Made by a program: the position numbers and the translations under genes
Assembly (NCBI RefSeq): GCF_002813325.1
Contig: NZ_PHUG01000001.1
Location: 930,001 to 994,000 of the forward strand
Reading direction: 5' to 3'
Source: Janthinobacterium sp. 64
GTDB taxonomy: Bacteria > Pseudomonadota > Gammaproteobacteria > Burkholderiales > Burkholderiaceae_D
DNA: 64,000 nt
Notes under the pieces: generated by a model
The model's database searches: none
Told to the model about the DNA's origin: nothing
The model's input: the letters and a program-made list of their open reading frames with translations, nothing else
Shown: piece after piece, positions 8,033-16,119 of the stretch
Position numbering within the stretch: position 1 is the first letter of the stretch
Layout of the letters: each line of letters opens with the position of its first letter

Positions 8033-8852
8033 GGTCGCTCTCTTGCGTGCCGGCACGACGGCGCGCACGGCGGCGCTTGTCTTCGCGCACGATCCACCAG
8101 CTGATGCCAGCGACCATCAGGGCCAGCGCAAACCACGTCAAGGCGTACACCAGGTGGTTGTTGGGGAAGGAGATCACGGTCAGGCCGCCGACGGGTGCAT
8201 CAACGGCCGTTTCCGATTTGGCCTTCGCATCGACAAAGTATGGCGCCACGTTGGTCAGCATGTGCGAGGCGCCAATGGCGGCCACGTCGCGCGAATACCA
8301 GTGCTGCGTGGCAGGACTGTTTTCGCGCAAGAAACCGCCGCCCGTCTCGCTGATGCGCAGCAAGCCGTCGACGTGGACGATGCCGGCAGGTGTGCTGGCG
8401 GCGATGCCTGCGCGTTTCGGCACAAAGCCGCGGTTGACCAGCACGGTGCTGCCATCGGCCAGGCGCAATGGCGTCACCAGCCAGTAACCGCTGCCCAGTG
8501 CCGTCGTTGCCTGCACCAGGGTATTGAAAATGGGGAGATAGGTACCGGAGAGTCGCACATGGCGGTATTCATCCGTTTGTGGCGTGATGCTGGCCCAGGC
8601 TGCGGGTCCAGGGGCGTCCGTTGCGGGCGCATGTACGCGTTGTTCGACGCGCTCGATCAGGTCAAGCTTCCAGAACAGGCGCTTGACTTGCCAGGTGCCC
8701 AAGGCACAGAAACCGGCAAAAACGATCCCCGCCAGCACGGCCAGTGCAATTTTTGAATAGTGCACAGCCATGCCGCGTGGGCCTGGCGCAGCATCTTGCG
8801 ATGCGGCACCAGGGGCGCGCCCGGTGTTGCTTGGGCGCGGTTGACTCATCAT
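8016..8852 (-). CDS. SURF1-family cytochrome oxidase assembly protein
   Basis: A 278-residue SURF1/Shy1-like protein. It has an N-terminal transmembrane helix (about 33-50, ending FAGFCALGTWQVKR, the conserved GxWQxxR motif), a periplasmic domain with VLVNRGFVP, and a C-terminal helix (about 240-260). SURF1 proteins assist heme insertion into heme-copper oxidases. The start codon overlaps the cyoD stop in an ATGA arrangement, which ties its function to the quinol oxidase of the same operon. Confidence 0.88.
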   Translation of the reverse strand: MMSQPRPSNTGRAPGAASQDAAPGPRGMAVHYSKIALAVLAGIVFAGFCALGTWQVKRLFWKLDLIERVEQRVHAPATDAPGPAAWASITPQTDEYRHVRLSGTYLPIFNTLVQATTALGSGYWLVTPLRLADGSTVLVNRGFVPKRAGIAASTPAGIVHVDGLLRISETGGGFLRENSPATQHWYSRDVAAIGASHMLTNVAPYFVDAKAKSETAVDAPVGGLTVISFPNNHLVYALTWFALALMVAGISWWIVREDKRRRARRRAGTQESDHAGQD

Positions 8853-9235
8853 GGAGCCGTTTTGGTATGCATGTACTCAGGCATCAGATCCGGCATCATG
8901 TTGTGGTTCATGTGGTACATGACCCACAGCGAACCGGCCATGGCGATGCCCACGATCATGATCGTGAAGATCAGCGCCATCATGTTCCAGCCGCCTTCGG
9001 ACTTGGTGTTCATGTGCAGGAAGTACACCATGTGCACCACCACTTGAACCGCCGCGAACGCCAGCAGAACCAGGCCCATGGTGCCCGAATTGGTGATGAC
9101 TTTCGCCATCACCAGCCAGAAAGGAATGGCCGTCAGGATCACCGACAGGATGAAGCCGATGGTGTAGCTTTTCAGGCTGCCATGATCGTGATTGTCATGG
9201 TGGTGGCTATCGCCGTGTGTGTGGTGGTCGCTCAT
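8849..9235 (-). CDS. cyoD: Cytochrome bo3 ubiquinol oxidase subunit IV
   Basis: This 128-residue protein has a His-rich N-terminus ([19 protein letters not shown]) followed by three transmembrane helices, the CyoD arrangement, with the conserved WN and HMNTK region between helices two and three. CyoD stabilises the CuB site during assembly. The start at 9235 overlaps the cyoC stop by four bases; an in-frame extension upstream lies wholly within cyoC and is not used. Confidence 0.92.
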   Translation of the reverse strand: MSDHHTHGDSHHHDNHDHGSLKSYTIGFILSVILTAIPFWLVMAKVITNSGTMGLVLLAFAAVQVVVHMVYFLHMNTKSEGGWNMMALIFTIMIVGIAMAGSLWVMYHMNHNMMPDLMPEYMHTKTAP

Positions 9236-9870
9236 GGCAGCACTCCCATCAGGTAGACAAAGGTGAAGACGCCGATCCAGATGACGTCCAGGAAGTGCCA
9301 GAACAGCGACAGGCACATCATGCGGCGGCCGTTTTCCGGGGTCAGACCATGCTTGTTCAACTGGAACATCAAGGTCACGAGCCAGATCACGCCAAACGTC
9401 ACGTGCAAGCCGTGGGTGCCGACCAGGGCGAAGAACGACGACAGGAACGCGCTGCGCTGCGGACCGGCGCCTTCGTGGATCAGATGAATGAATTCATACA
9501 TTTCCAGCGACAGGAAGGCCAGGCCGAACAGGCCCGTGATGCCCAGCCAGACCAGGGTGCTGCGCAATTGCTTGCGCTGCATGGCCAGCATGGCGAAGCC
9601 GTAGGTGATCGACGACAGCAGCAGCATGGCCGTGTTGACGGCCACCAGCGGCAGGTCGAACAGCGCGGCGCCCGTCGGGCCGTCCGCGTAGCTGCGGCCG
9701 ACCACGGCGTAGGTGGCGAACAGACAGGCGAAGATCAGGCAATCGCTCATCAGGTAGAGCCAGAAACCGAGCAAGCTGCCGTTTTCCGGGTGGTGCTCGC
9801 GCACAAAGTAGCTGCGCGTGCTTGGTGCGGCGCCAGCGGCGCCGGTGTTATGGGCGATGGTATCAGACAT
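9232..9870 (-). CDS. cyoC: Cytochrome bo3 ubiquinol oxidase subunit III
   Basis: This 212-residue protein has five transmembrane helices, as in CyoC of E. coli (204 residues), with the COX3 markers [19 protein letters not shown] near residue 35 and [10 protein letters not shown] near 150. It is part of the terminal oxidase that reduces oxygen with ubiquinol electrons. It overlaps both cyoB (8 bases) and cyoD (4 bases). Confidence 0.94.
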   Translation of the reverse strand: MSDTIAHNTGAAGAAPSTRSYFVREHHPENGSLLGFWLYLMSDCLIFACLFATYAVVGRSYADGPTGAALFDLPLVAVNTAMLLLSSITYGFAMLAMQRKQLRSTLVWLGITGLFGLAFLSLEMYEFIHLIHEGAGPQRSAFLSSFFALVGTHGLHVTFGVIWLVTLMFQLNKHGLTPENGRRMMCLSLFWHFLDVIWIGVFTFVYLMGVLP

Positions 9871-11866
9871 GGCTGCTCAGCAATTTAGTATAAGCGTCTT
9901 CGGTACGGACCACTTCTTCCGCAGGAATGTAGTAATCGCGCTTGTAGTTAAAGGTATGGACGATGATGGTGACCATCATGATCACGAAGCCAACGCTGGC
10001 GACGAGCCACATTTGCCAGATCAGGCCAAAACCAACCAGTGCGGACAGTGCGGCGATCACGAAACCAGCCCAGGTGTTCTTCGGCATGTGGATCTTCGTG
10101 AAACCGGACGTCGGACGCTGGTAACCGTGTTTCTTCATGTCAGTCCATGCATCGAGTTCGTGCACCTGTGGCGTGAAGGCGAAATTATAGTCTGGCGGTG
10201 GCGACGACGTCGACCATTCCAGCGTACGGCCACCCCATGGGTCACCGGTCACGTCGCGCAGGGCGTGACGGTTGCGGTAGCTGACATAGAACTGGATCAG
10301 CATGGAAGCGATACCGAGCGCGATCGAGACGGCGCCAAACCAGGCGATGATGGTCCAGATTTGCAAGGATGGATCTTCAAAGTGGTTGACACGACGGGTC
10401 ACGCCCATCAGGCCCAGCACGTACAGCGGCATGAAGGCCAGGTAGAAGCCGACGAACCAGAACCAGAACGAGCACTTGCCCCAGAACGCGTCGAGCTTGT
10501 AGCCGAAGGCTTTCGGGTACCAGTAGTTGATCGCAGCGAACACACCGAAGACCACGCCGCCGATAATCACGTTATGGAAGTGGGCAATCAGGAACAGGCT
10601 GTTGTGCAGCACGAAGTCCGCTGGTGGTACGGCCAGCAATACGCCGGTCATGCCGCCGATGGTGAAGGTGACCATGAAGCCGATCGTCCACAGCATAGGC
10701 AGTTCAAAGCGGATACGGCCGCGGTACATGGTAAACAGCCAGTTGAAGATCTTCGCGCCCGTCGGGATCGAGATGATCATCGTCGTGATGCCGAAGAAGG
10801 AGTTGACGCTGGCACCCGAACCCATGGTGAAGAAGTGATGCAGCCATACCAGGTACGACAGGATCATGATGACGCAGGTGGCGTACACCATCGAGGCGTA
10901 ACCGAACAGACGCTTGCTGCTGAACGTGGCGACCACTTCCGAGAACACGCCGAACAGTGGCAGGATCAGGATGTAGACCTCTGGGTGGCCCCAGATCCAG
11001 ATCAGGTTGACGTACATCATGGCGTTGCCGCCCAGTTCCGTCGTGAAGAAGTTAAAGCCTGCAACGCGGTCCAGCGACAGCATGGCCAGCACCGCCGTCA
11101 GTACCGGGAAAGCAGCGACGATCAGGATGTTGGTGCACAGTGCGGTCCAGGTGAAGACGGGCATTTTCATCCAGGTCATGCCTGGCGCGCGCATCTTGAC
11201 GATGGTGGCGATCAGGTTGACGCCGGACAAGAGCGTCCCGACCCCGGCAATCTGCAAGGACCAGATGTAATAGTCTACCCCCACGTCCGGACTGCCGACG
11301 ATGCCCGACAGCGGCGGATAGGCCAGCCAGCCCGTGCGGGCGAATTCGCCGACGAACAGCGAAGCCATGACCAGGGCGGCGCCCATGGTGGTCATCCAGA
11401 AGCTGAAGTTGTTAAGGAAAGGGAAAGCCACGTCGCGCGCGCCGATTTGCAGCGGCACCACGTAGTTCATCAGACCCGTCACGAAAGGCATCGCGACGAA
11501 GAAGATCATGATCACGCCGTGGGCGGTGAAGATCTGGTCGTAGTGATGCGGTGGCAGGAAGCCGGCATTGTCGCCAAAGGCGATCGCCTGCTGGGTACGC
11601 ATCATCAGCGCGTCGGCAAAGCCGCGCAGCAGCATGACGAGGCCCAGGATCATGTACATGATACCGATTTTTTTATGGTCGATACTGGTGATCCAGTCGC
11701 GCCACAGGGTACCCCAGACGCGGAAATACGTCAGTGCCGCAACGAGTGCGATACCGCCCAGGGCAACCATCGCAAAGGTCGCCAGCAGGATAGGTTCGTG
11801 AAATGGAATTGCATCCCAAGTCAGACGGCCGAAGATAAGCTTCGTCAGATCAATATGGTCTAGCAT
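9863..11866 (-). CDS. cyoB: Cytochrome bo3 ubiquinol oxidase subunit I
   Basis: This 667-residue catalytic subunit has the heme-copper oxidase core. The CuB-ligand helix reads [14 protein letters not shown], the vicinal His pair is in [11 protein letters not shown], and the heme ligand region is HFHNVIIGG. Its length matches E. coli CyoB (663). It reduces oxygen to water and pumps protons at the inner membrane. I start at ATG 11866 ([10 protein letters not shown]) preceded by GAGAG; an upstream in-frame ATG would add 20 unrelated residues. Confidence 0.96.
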   Translation of the reverse strand: MLDHIDLTKLIFGRLTWDAIPFHEPILLATFAMVALGGIALVAALTYFRVWGTLWRDWITSIDHKKIGIMYMILGLVMLLRGFADALMMRTQQAIAFGDNAGFLPPHHYDQIFTAHGVIMIFFVAMPFVTGLMNYVVPLQIGARDVAFPFLNNFSFWMTTMGAALVMASLFVGEFARTGWLAYPPLSGIVGSPDVGVDYYIWSLQIAGVGTLLSGVNLIATIVKMRAPGMTWMKMPVFTWTALCTNILIVAAFPVLTAVLAMLSLDRVAGFNFFTTELGGNAMMYVNLIWIWGHPEVYILILPLFGVFSEVVATFSSKRLFGYASMVYATCVIMILSYLVWLHHFFTMGSGASVNSFFGITTMIISIPTGAKIFNWLFTMYRGRIRFELPMLWTIGFMVTFTIGGMTGVLLAVPPADFVLHNSLFLIAHFHNVIIGGVVFGVFAAINYWYPKAFGYKLDAFWGKCSFWFWFVGFYLAFMPLYVLGLMGVTRRVNHFEDPSLQIWTIIAWFGAVSIALGIASMLIQFYVSYRNRHALRDVTGDPWGGRTLEWSTSSPPPDYNFAFTPQVHELDAWTDMKKHGYQRPTSGFTKIHMPKNTWAGFVIAALSALVGFGLIWQMWLVASVGFVIMMVTIIVHTFNYKRDYYIPAEEVVRTEDAYTKLLSSHV

Positions 11867-11950
11867 TGTTACTCTCAGAGAAAAAAGGGAGGCGCCAGGC
11901 AAGCGGCGCCAGTATCTGCAGCGCAATGCGCTGCGGGATTCATGCAGTTG

Positions 11951-12934
11951 TTACTTGGCTTGAACGCCCTTTTCAACCACTGCAACGCTAGCAACTGCTG
12001 GCGTGACAAGCGCTACCGGGCTTTTTGCCATCGACAATTTGTATGGCTCGACCGGCGTCACGCACAGGGCGTCGGAAACGATGGTGCGGTTCAGGATTGC
12101 CTTGTACAGATCGTTAGGCACGGCGCTGTAGCGGCGCACCGGATCGCGTTCGCTCGGCTGGGCCAGCGACAGGTAGTCGTCGCGGTTCAGCGCGCCGCCA
12201 CCGGCACGTGCCGATTCCACCCATTTGTCGAAGTCCGCATCATTGACGCCGTGGAACTTGAAGCGCATGCCCGAGAAACCGGCACCGCTATAGTTCGCGG
12301 AGAAGCCCTTGTAGACACCAGGCTTGTTGATGACGGCATTCAACTGCGTTTCCATGCCCGGCATGGCGTAGATCTGACCTGCCAGTGCGGGGATGAAGAA
12401 CGAATTCATGACGGACGAGGCGGTGATCTTGAAGCGGATCGGACGATCGACGGGCGCGTACAGTTCATTCACGGAAGCGATGCCTTGCTCCGGGTAGATG
12501 AACAGCCATTTCCAGTCCAGCGCCACGACTTCGACGATCATCGGCTTGTGGCTGGCAGGAATGGGGCGGTTGGCGTCGATACGGCTCAATGGGCGGTATG
12601 GATCGAGGGTGTGGGTGCTGATCCAGGTCAGCAGGCCCAGCACGATGATGATCAGCAGGGGTGCGCCCCAGATGATCAGCTCGAGGCGAGTCGAGTGGTC
12701 CCAGTCCGGCTCGTATTTGGCCGCGGTATTGTTTTTTCTATAGCGCCATGCAAACAGCAGGGTCAGGGCGATTACCGGAACGATAATCAACAGCATCAGC
12801 AATGTCGAGATGACAATCAGATTGCCTTGCTGAACTGCGATGTCACCAGACGCATTCAGTACCACCGTATTGCAACCAGCCAACAATGCGAGAGGTAAGA
12901 GTAGCAGTCCGCGACGAACTTTTAATGAAAACAT
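11951..12934 (-). CDS. cyoA: Cytochrome bo3 ubiquinol oxidase subunit II (lipoprotein)
   Basis: This 327-residue subunit starts with a lipoprotein signal ending LALLAGC, so Cys is lipidated, followed by two transmembrane helices and a periplasmic cupredoxin domain with VMNSFFIPALAGQIYAMPGM. The CuA-binding cysteines of cytochrome c oxidases are absent, as expected for a quinol oxidase. I use ATG 12934; a GTG at 12982 would lie upstream of the probable -10 box. An 84-base gap with GC-rich inverted repeats separates it from cyoB, so some attenuation between the two genes is possible. No cyoE lies in the cluster. Confidence 0.95.
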   Translation of the reverse strand: MFSLKVRRGLLLLPLALLAGCNTVVLNASGDIAVQQGNLIVISTLLMLLIIVPVIALTLLFAWRYRKNNTAAKYEPDWDHSTRLELIIWGAPLLIIIVLGLLTWISTHTLDPYRPLSRIDANRPIPASHKPMIVEVVALDWKWLFIYPEQGIASVNELYAPVDRPIRFKITASSVMNSFFIPALAGQIYAMPGMETQLNAVINKPGVYKGFSANYSGAGFSGMRFKFHGVNDADFDKWVESARAGGGALNRDDYLSLAQPSERDPVRRYSAVPNDLYKAILNRTIVSDALCVTPVEPYKLSMAKSPVALVTPAVASVAVVEKGVQAK

Positions 12935-12969
12935 ACAGGAAAGTCCAGTACAGGGGATGAAGATATGGT

Positions 12970-12998
12970 ACTGTATTCTCACTGGAGCGCGTTGGCAA
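12970..12998 (-). promoter_or_regulatory. Candidate sigma70 promoter of the cyo operon
   Basis: On the minus strand TTGCCA (12998-12993) and TACAGT (12975-12970) are separated by 17 bases, a good sigma70 fit. The start would fall near 12962, about 28 bases before the cyoA ATG. I do not see a convincing FNR box overlapping it. Confidence 0.5.
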
Positions 12999-13080
12999 TT
13001 GGACGTTTTGTCCTACCCCTTGCTCGGATTTTCACTCGGTAGTTGAGGAGTTTTCCTACAGCTATCTATTGAATAGTCCT

Positions 13081-13105
13081 ACTCCGGGCGTGAGACACCC
13101 GGAGT
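13081..13105 (+). promoter_or_regulatory. Inverted repeat upstream of the MFS transporter gene
   Basis: ACTCCGGG (13081-13088) and CCCGGAGT (13098-13105) are perfect 8-base arms around a 9-base loop, 46 bases before the MFS start. There is no T run, so it is more likely an operator or leader hairpin than a terminator. Confidence 0.4.
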
Positions 13106-13151
13106 ATGTTACGCGTTGGCCGAACTCGAAACTATATTGGAGACGATCATC

Positions 13152-14498
13152 ATGTCCAGCACGCGCACACACAGCGGGGATGTACCCGCCGACTTTTCCC
13201 CTCACTCCCTGCGCGACGCACGCGGGGCCGGCACGGTCGAATCGCATATCGACCCCGGTGAGATCGCCGTCGGCGTGATCATCGGCCGCGCTTCCGAATA
13301 CTTTGACTTCTTTGTCTACGCCATCGCTTCGGTGCTGGTGTTTCCGCGCGTCTTCTTTCCGTTCGAGGAACGCCTGGAGGGCACATTATATGCGTTCCTG
13401 ATCTTCTCGTTCGCCTTTATCGCCCGCCCGTTCGGCACCGTGATCTTCATGGAGATCCAGCGCCGCATGGGGCGCAGCGCCAAGCTGACGTTCGCCCTCT
13501 TCCTGCTGGGCGTGTCGACGGCCGGCATCGCCTTCCTGCCGACCTACGCCCACCTGGGCTTTGCCGCCATCGTCTGGCTGTCCGTGCTGCGCATCGGCCA
13601 GGGCGTGGCCCTGGGTGGTTCGTGGGATGGCTTGCCTTCGCTGCTGGCCCTGAACGCGCCGGAAAACAAGCGCGGCTGGTATGCCATGCTGGGCCAGCTG
13701 GGCGCGCCCGCCGGCTTCCTGATCGCCGCCGGCCTGTTCTGGTTCATGCTGACCACCCTGACGGACGAAGAATTCCTCGATTGGGGCTGGCGCTATCCTT
13801 TCTATGTCGCCTTCGCCATCAACGTGGTAGCCCTGTTTGCCCGCCTGCGCCTGGTGTCGACGAATGAATATGCGCGCCTGCTCGACGAACGCGAACTGCA
13901 ACCCGTGAGCGTGTTTGAAATGAGCCGCGGCCAGGGCCGCAACGTGCTGATCGGCGCCCTCGCCGCGCTGGCCAGCTACGCCCTGTTCCACCTCGTCACC
14001 GTGTTCCCGCTGTCGTGGATTTCCGTCTACCAGACGCGCTCGGCTTCGGACTTCCTGCAAATCCAGATGCTGGGCGCCGTGCTGGCCGCCGTTGGCGTGG
14101 TGATTTCCGGCTTGCTGGCCGATAAAGTGGGACGCCGCACCACCCTGGGCGTGCTGGCCGTGCTGATCGCCATCTTCAGCGCCTTCGTGCCGACCCTGAT
14201 GGGCGGTGGCAACTTTGGCCAGGACGTCTTCATCCTCGTGGGCTTCAGCCTGCTGGGCCTGTCCTACGGCCAGGCCGCCGGCGCCGTGACGGCGAACTTC
14301 CCTGCCCGCTTCCGCTACACGGGCGCGGCCCTGACGTCCGACCTGGCCTGGCTGGTCGGCGCCGGCTTCGCTCCGCTGGTGGCGCTGGGCCTGTCGGCCA
14401 ACTTCGGCCTCGCCTATGTCAGCTTCTACCTGCTGTCGGGCGCCGTCGCCTCGCTGGCTGCCCTGAGCCTGAACCGGGCACTGGAAATACGCGACTGA
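13152..14498 (+). CDS. MFS transporter, metabolite:H+ symporter-like
   Basis: This 448-residue protein has about 12 transmembrane helices and the MHS-type hallmarks: EYFDFFVYAIASVLVFPRVF in the first helix, RPFGTVIF in loop 2, RIGQGVALGGSWDG in helix 4 and DKVGRRTTLG in the central loop. Such carriers move organic acids, betaines or similar solutes with protons. I start at ATG 13152, which follows GGAG; the in-frame start at 13116 has no ribosome site. It is divergent from the cyo operon and followed by a strong terminator. The substrate is unknown. Confidence 0.85.
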   Translation: MSSTRTHSGDVPADFSPHSLRDARGAGTVESHIDPGEIAVGVIIGRASEYFDFFVYAIASVLVFPRVFFPFEERLEGTLYAFLIFSFAFIARPFGTVIFMEIQRRMGRSAKLTFALFLLGVSTAGIAFLPTYAHLGFAAIVWLSVLRIGQGVALGGSWDGLPSLLALNAPENKRGWYAMLGQLGAPAGFLIAAGLFWFMLTTLTDEEFLDWGWRYPFYVAFAINVVALFARLRLVSTNEYARLLDERELQPVSVFEMSRGQGRNVLIGALAALASYALFHLVTVFPLSWISVYQTRSASDFLQIQMLGAVLAAVGVVISGLLADKVGRRTTLGVLAVLIAIFSAFVPTLMGGGNFGQDVFILVGFSLLGLSYGQAAGAVTANFPARFRYTGAALTSDLAWLVGAGFAPLVALGLSANFGLAYVSFYLLSGAVASLAALSLNRALEIRD

Positions 14499-14532
14499 CA
14501 GATAGCGCCAGTGTCGATTAGCTGCTGCAGGC

Positions 14533-14567
14533 AAAGAGCGCCGGATTCGTCCGGCGCTCTTTTATTT
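14533..14567 (+). terminator. Rho-independent terminator of the MFS gene
   Basis: A perfect 12-base stem (agagcgccgga paired with tccggcgctct) around the tetraloop TTCG is followed by TTTTATTTT. It starts 34 bases after the MFS stop codon. Confidence 0.92.
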
Positions 14568-14645
14568 TCATTTCAAATTAGAAATAATTCTTTTTGACAA
14601 CTATCCATGTTAAGATGAATCACGATTAACTATACTGGATGATTT

Positions 14646-15290
14646 GTGCGCGTCCCTACTCTTGCCGGCATAGGCTTGTTGTCCCTTCTCATGTCCCAGT
14701 TGTGCCATGCGGGTGCGCCCTCGGACACGACGCCCATTAAGGTAGAAGGCTATCAAATTATATGGGCCTCGAAATATTATCCGTCTGAAGCCAAGGCCAG
14801 ACATGCCCAGGGAAGCACCGAGGTGCAGCAAAGCTTCCTTAATGGCAAAGCCATCGGCGAGGCCAAATTAGTGCTGTCGTCCCGAGAGCCGGAACTCGAC
14901 GCCAAGGCGCTGGAAATCATACACAGTCTGAGACTCAAGTCGACGGGAACGGACGAGGCGCCCGAAGCGCTGACCTATATTTTCCCCGTGGACTTCGTGC
15001 GCGACACCGTTCGTACCATCAGTAGCAAGCCATGCTCGGAAATCACGGAAGACATCGCCTACTTCAAGGCAAGCAATCCCGGCGCCGAGATCGGCAGCCG
15101 CCCCTTCGACAAGATGGTTCTGGGCATGCTGGCCATTCAAAGCATGGGGATAGGTAATAATGCAAAAAGAATGGCCAACCTCGCCAAGGCCTTCAAGCTG
15201 GCCAATCCTGCAACCGCAGTGGAGTGCGAGCAACATCCGGAAACGCTGTTTATTGAGGTATTACAAAAGCAACTGCGCAACTTCTCCTGA
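14646..15290 (+). CDS. Exported protein with a TonB C-terminal-like domain
   Basis: This 214-residue protein begins at GTG 14646 with a signal peptide (MRVPTLAGIGLLSLL, cleavage after CHAGA). Residues about 43-100 fit the TonB_C pattern: YYPSEAKARHAQGSTEVQ, then a Gly-containing turn, VLSSREPELDAKALE and a final strand. The N-terminal membrane anchor and Pro-rich spacer of true TonB are missing, so it is a periplasmic TonB-C-like protein and not an energy transducer. The C-terminal 100 residues are unassigned and hold two Cys (about 127 and 197). It stands alone between two terminators. Confidence 0.75.
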   Translation: MRVPTLAGIGLLSLLMSQLCHAGAPSDTTPIKVEGYQIIWASKYYPSEAKARHAQGSTEVQQSFLNGKAIGEAKLVLSSREPELDAKALEIIHSLRLKSTGTDEAPEALTYIFPVDFVRDTVRTISSKPCSEITEDIAYFKASNPGAEIGSRPFDKMVLGMLAIQSMGIGNNAKRMANLAKAFKLANPATAVECEQHPETLFIEVLQKQLRNFS

Positions 15291-15331
15291 TACCTGCCCA
15301 CTACAGCAAGCAGGTGCCGCCAACCACCAAA

Positions 15332-15356
15332 GTGCCGGATTCGTCCGGCGTTTTTT
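15332..15356 (+). terminator. Rho-independent terminator after the TonB-C-like gene
   Basis: The stem GCCGGA-TTCG-TCCGGC runs into GTTTTTT. The hairpin core is the same as that of the terminator at 14533-14567, and it also separates this gene from the convergent hsp20 gene. Confidence 0.88.
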
Positions 15357-15384
15357 CATGTCCCGGCCCTGGTGCCGCCCGCGG

Positions 15385-15837
15385 TCACTGTATCGCCAGT
15401 TGCCGCCCGCCCGTGCCTTCCTTCTTCGGCAAGTCCAGCAGCAGCACGCCGTTTTCATAGCGGGCTTGCGCGCCGGCCTCGTCCACATCTTGCGGCAGCA
15501 CGAAGCTGCGGTACTGCTGGCCGTACTCGCGCTCGCTGCGCACGGTCTTGCCGCCGCCGTCGCGGGTCACTCTTTCATCCTTGAGTTCGGCGCTGATGGA
15601 GACGCGGTTGCCGTCGATGGAGACCTTGATATCGTCCTTGTTGACACCCGGAATGTCCGCCTGCACCTGATACGCTTGCTCGGTTTCGGAAATGTCGACA
15701 CGCATGCGTGTCGAACCCCCATCGCGCAAGCGCAACGCTGGCGCGAAAAAGTCGTGCATGAATTCTTCCATGTCGCTGAACGGGTCGAAACGTGCCAGCG
15801 GGTTTTGCGGATCGCGACGGATCAGATGATTGGCCAT
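15385..15837 (-). CDS. Small heat shock protein, Hsp20/alpha-crystallin family
   Basis: This 150-residue protein has a 45-residue N-terminal arm (ARFDPFSDMEEFMHDFF), an alpha-crystallin domain (VDISETEQAYQVQADIPG to ARYENGVLLLDLPKK) with the A-x-x-x-n-GVL motif, and a short C-terminal tail. It is an ATP-independent holdase that protects unfolded proteins in stress. I start at ATG 15837, which follows an excellent GGAGGA site; the open frame continues upstream without reason to use it. The C-terminal IXI motif is weak (LAIQ). Confidence 0.9.
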   Translation of the reverse strand: MANHLIRRDPQNPLARFDPFSDMEEFMHDFFAPALRLRDGGSTRMRVDISETEQAYQVQADIPGVNKDDIKVSIDGNRVSISAELKDERVTRDGGGKTVRSEREYGQQYRSFVLPQDVDEAGAQARYENGVLLLDLPKKEGTGGRQLAIQ

Positions 15838-16119
15838 GATGTCCTCCTCCTGCAGGGGATGGTTTGCACACGGCGGCCGTCCGCACGGACGCCGCCACCT
15901 CCTGCATCTTAGAATGCGAACCGCCAATCTCGTTGATCTGCCTCAATCGTGGCAAGCTTGATTTTTGCGTTACTTTCATCTGTGCGCTGGCGCGCTTTGC
16001 ATGAGCTTGCGAGTCGGCAATTGAGCGCAAGACTGTTATGCTAGCGCACGCTATGCTTGACCACCAAAAAACTTGCATTTCAATTAAAATTGTTTTTTTC
16101 GCGACAGCCTACCACGGAC

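Noticed and set aside
9818..11863. A 681-codon open frame on the plus strand opposite cyoB
   Set aside because: It is a shadow of the GC-rich cyoB codons, with a His/Gln/Arg-rich composition and no motif or ribosome site.
11867..11950. Attenuator or terminator between cyoA and cyoB
   Set aside because: GC-rich inverted repeats are present, but without a T run in the right direction; I could not support a defined element.
13081..13105. Inverted repeat as a terminator of an upstream gene
   Set aside because: There is no T run and no gene upstream on that strand; it lies in the leader of the MFS gene.
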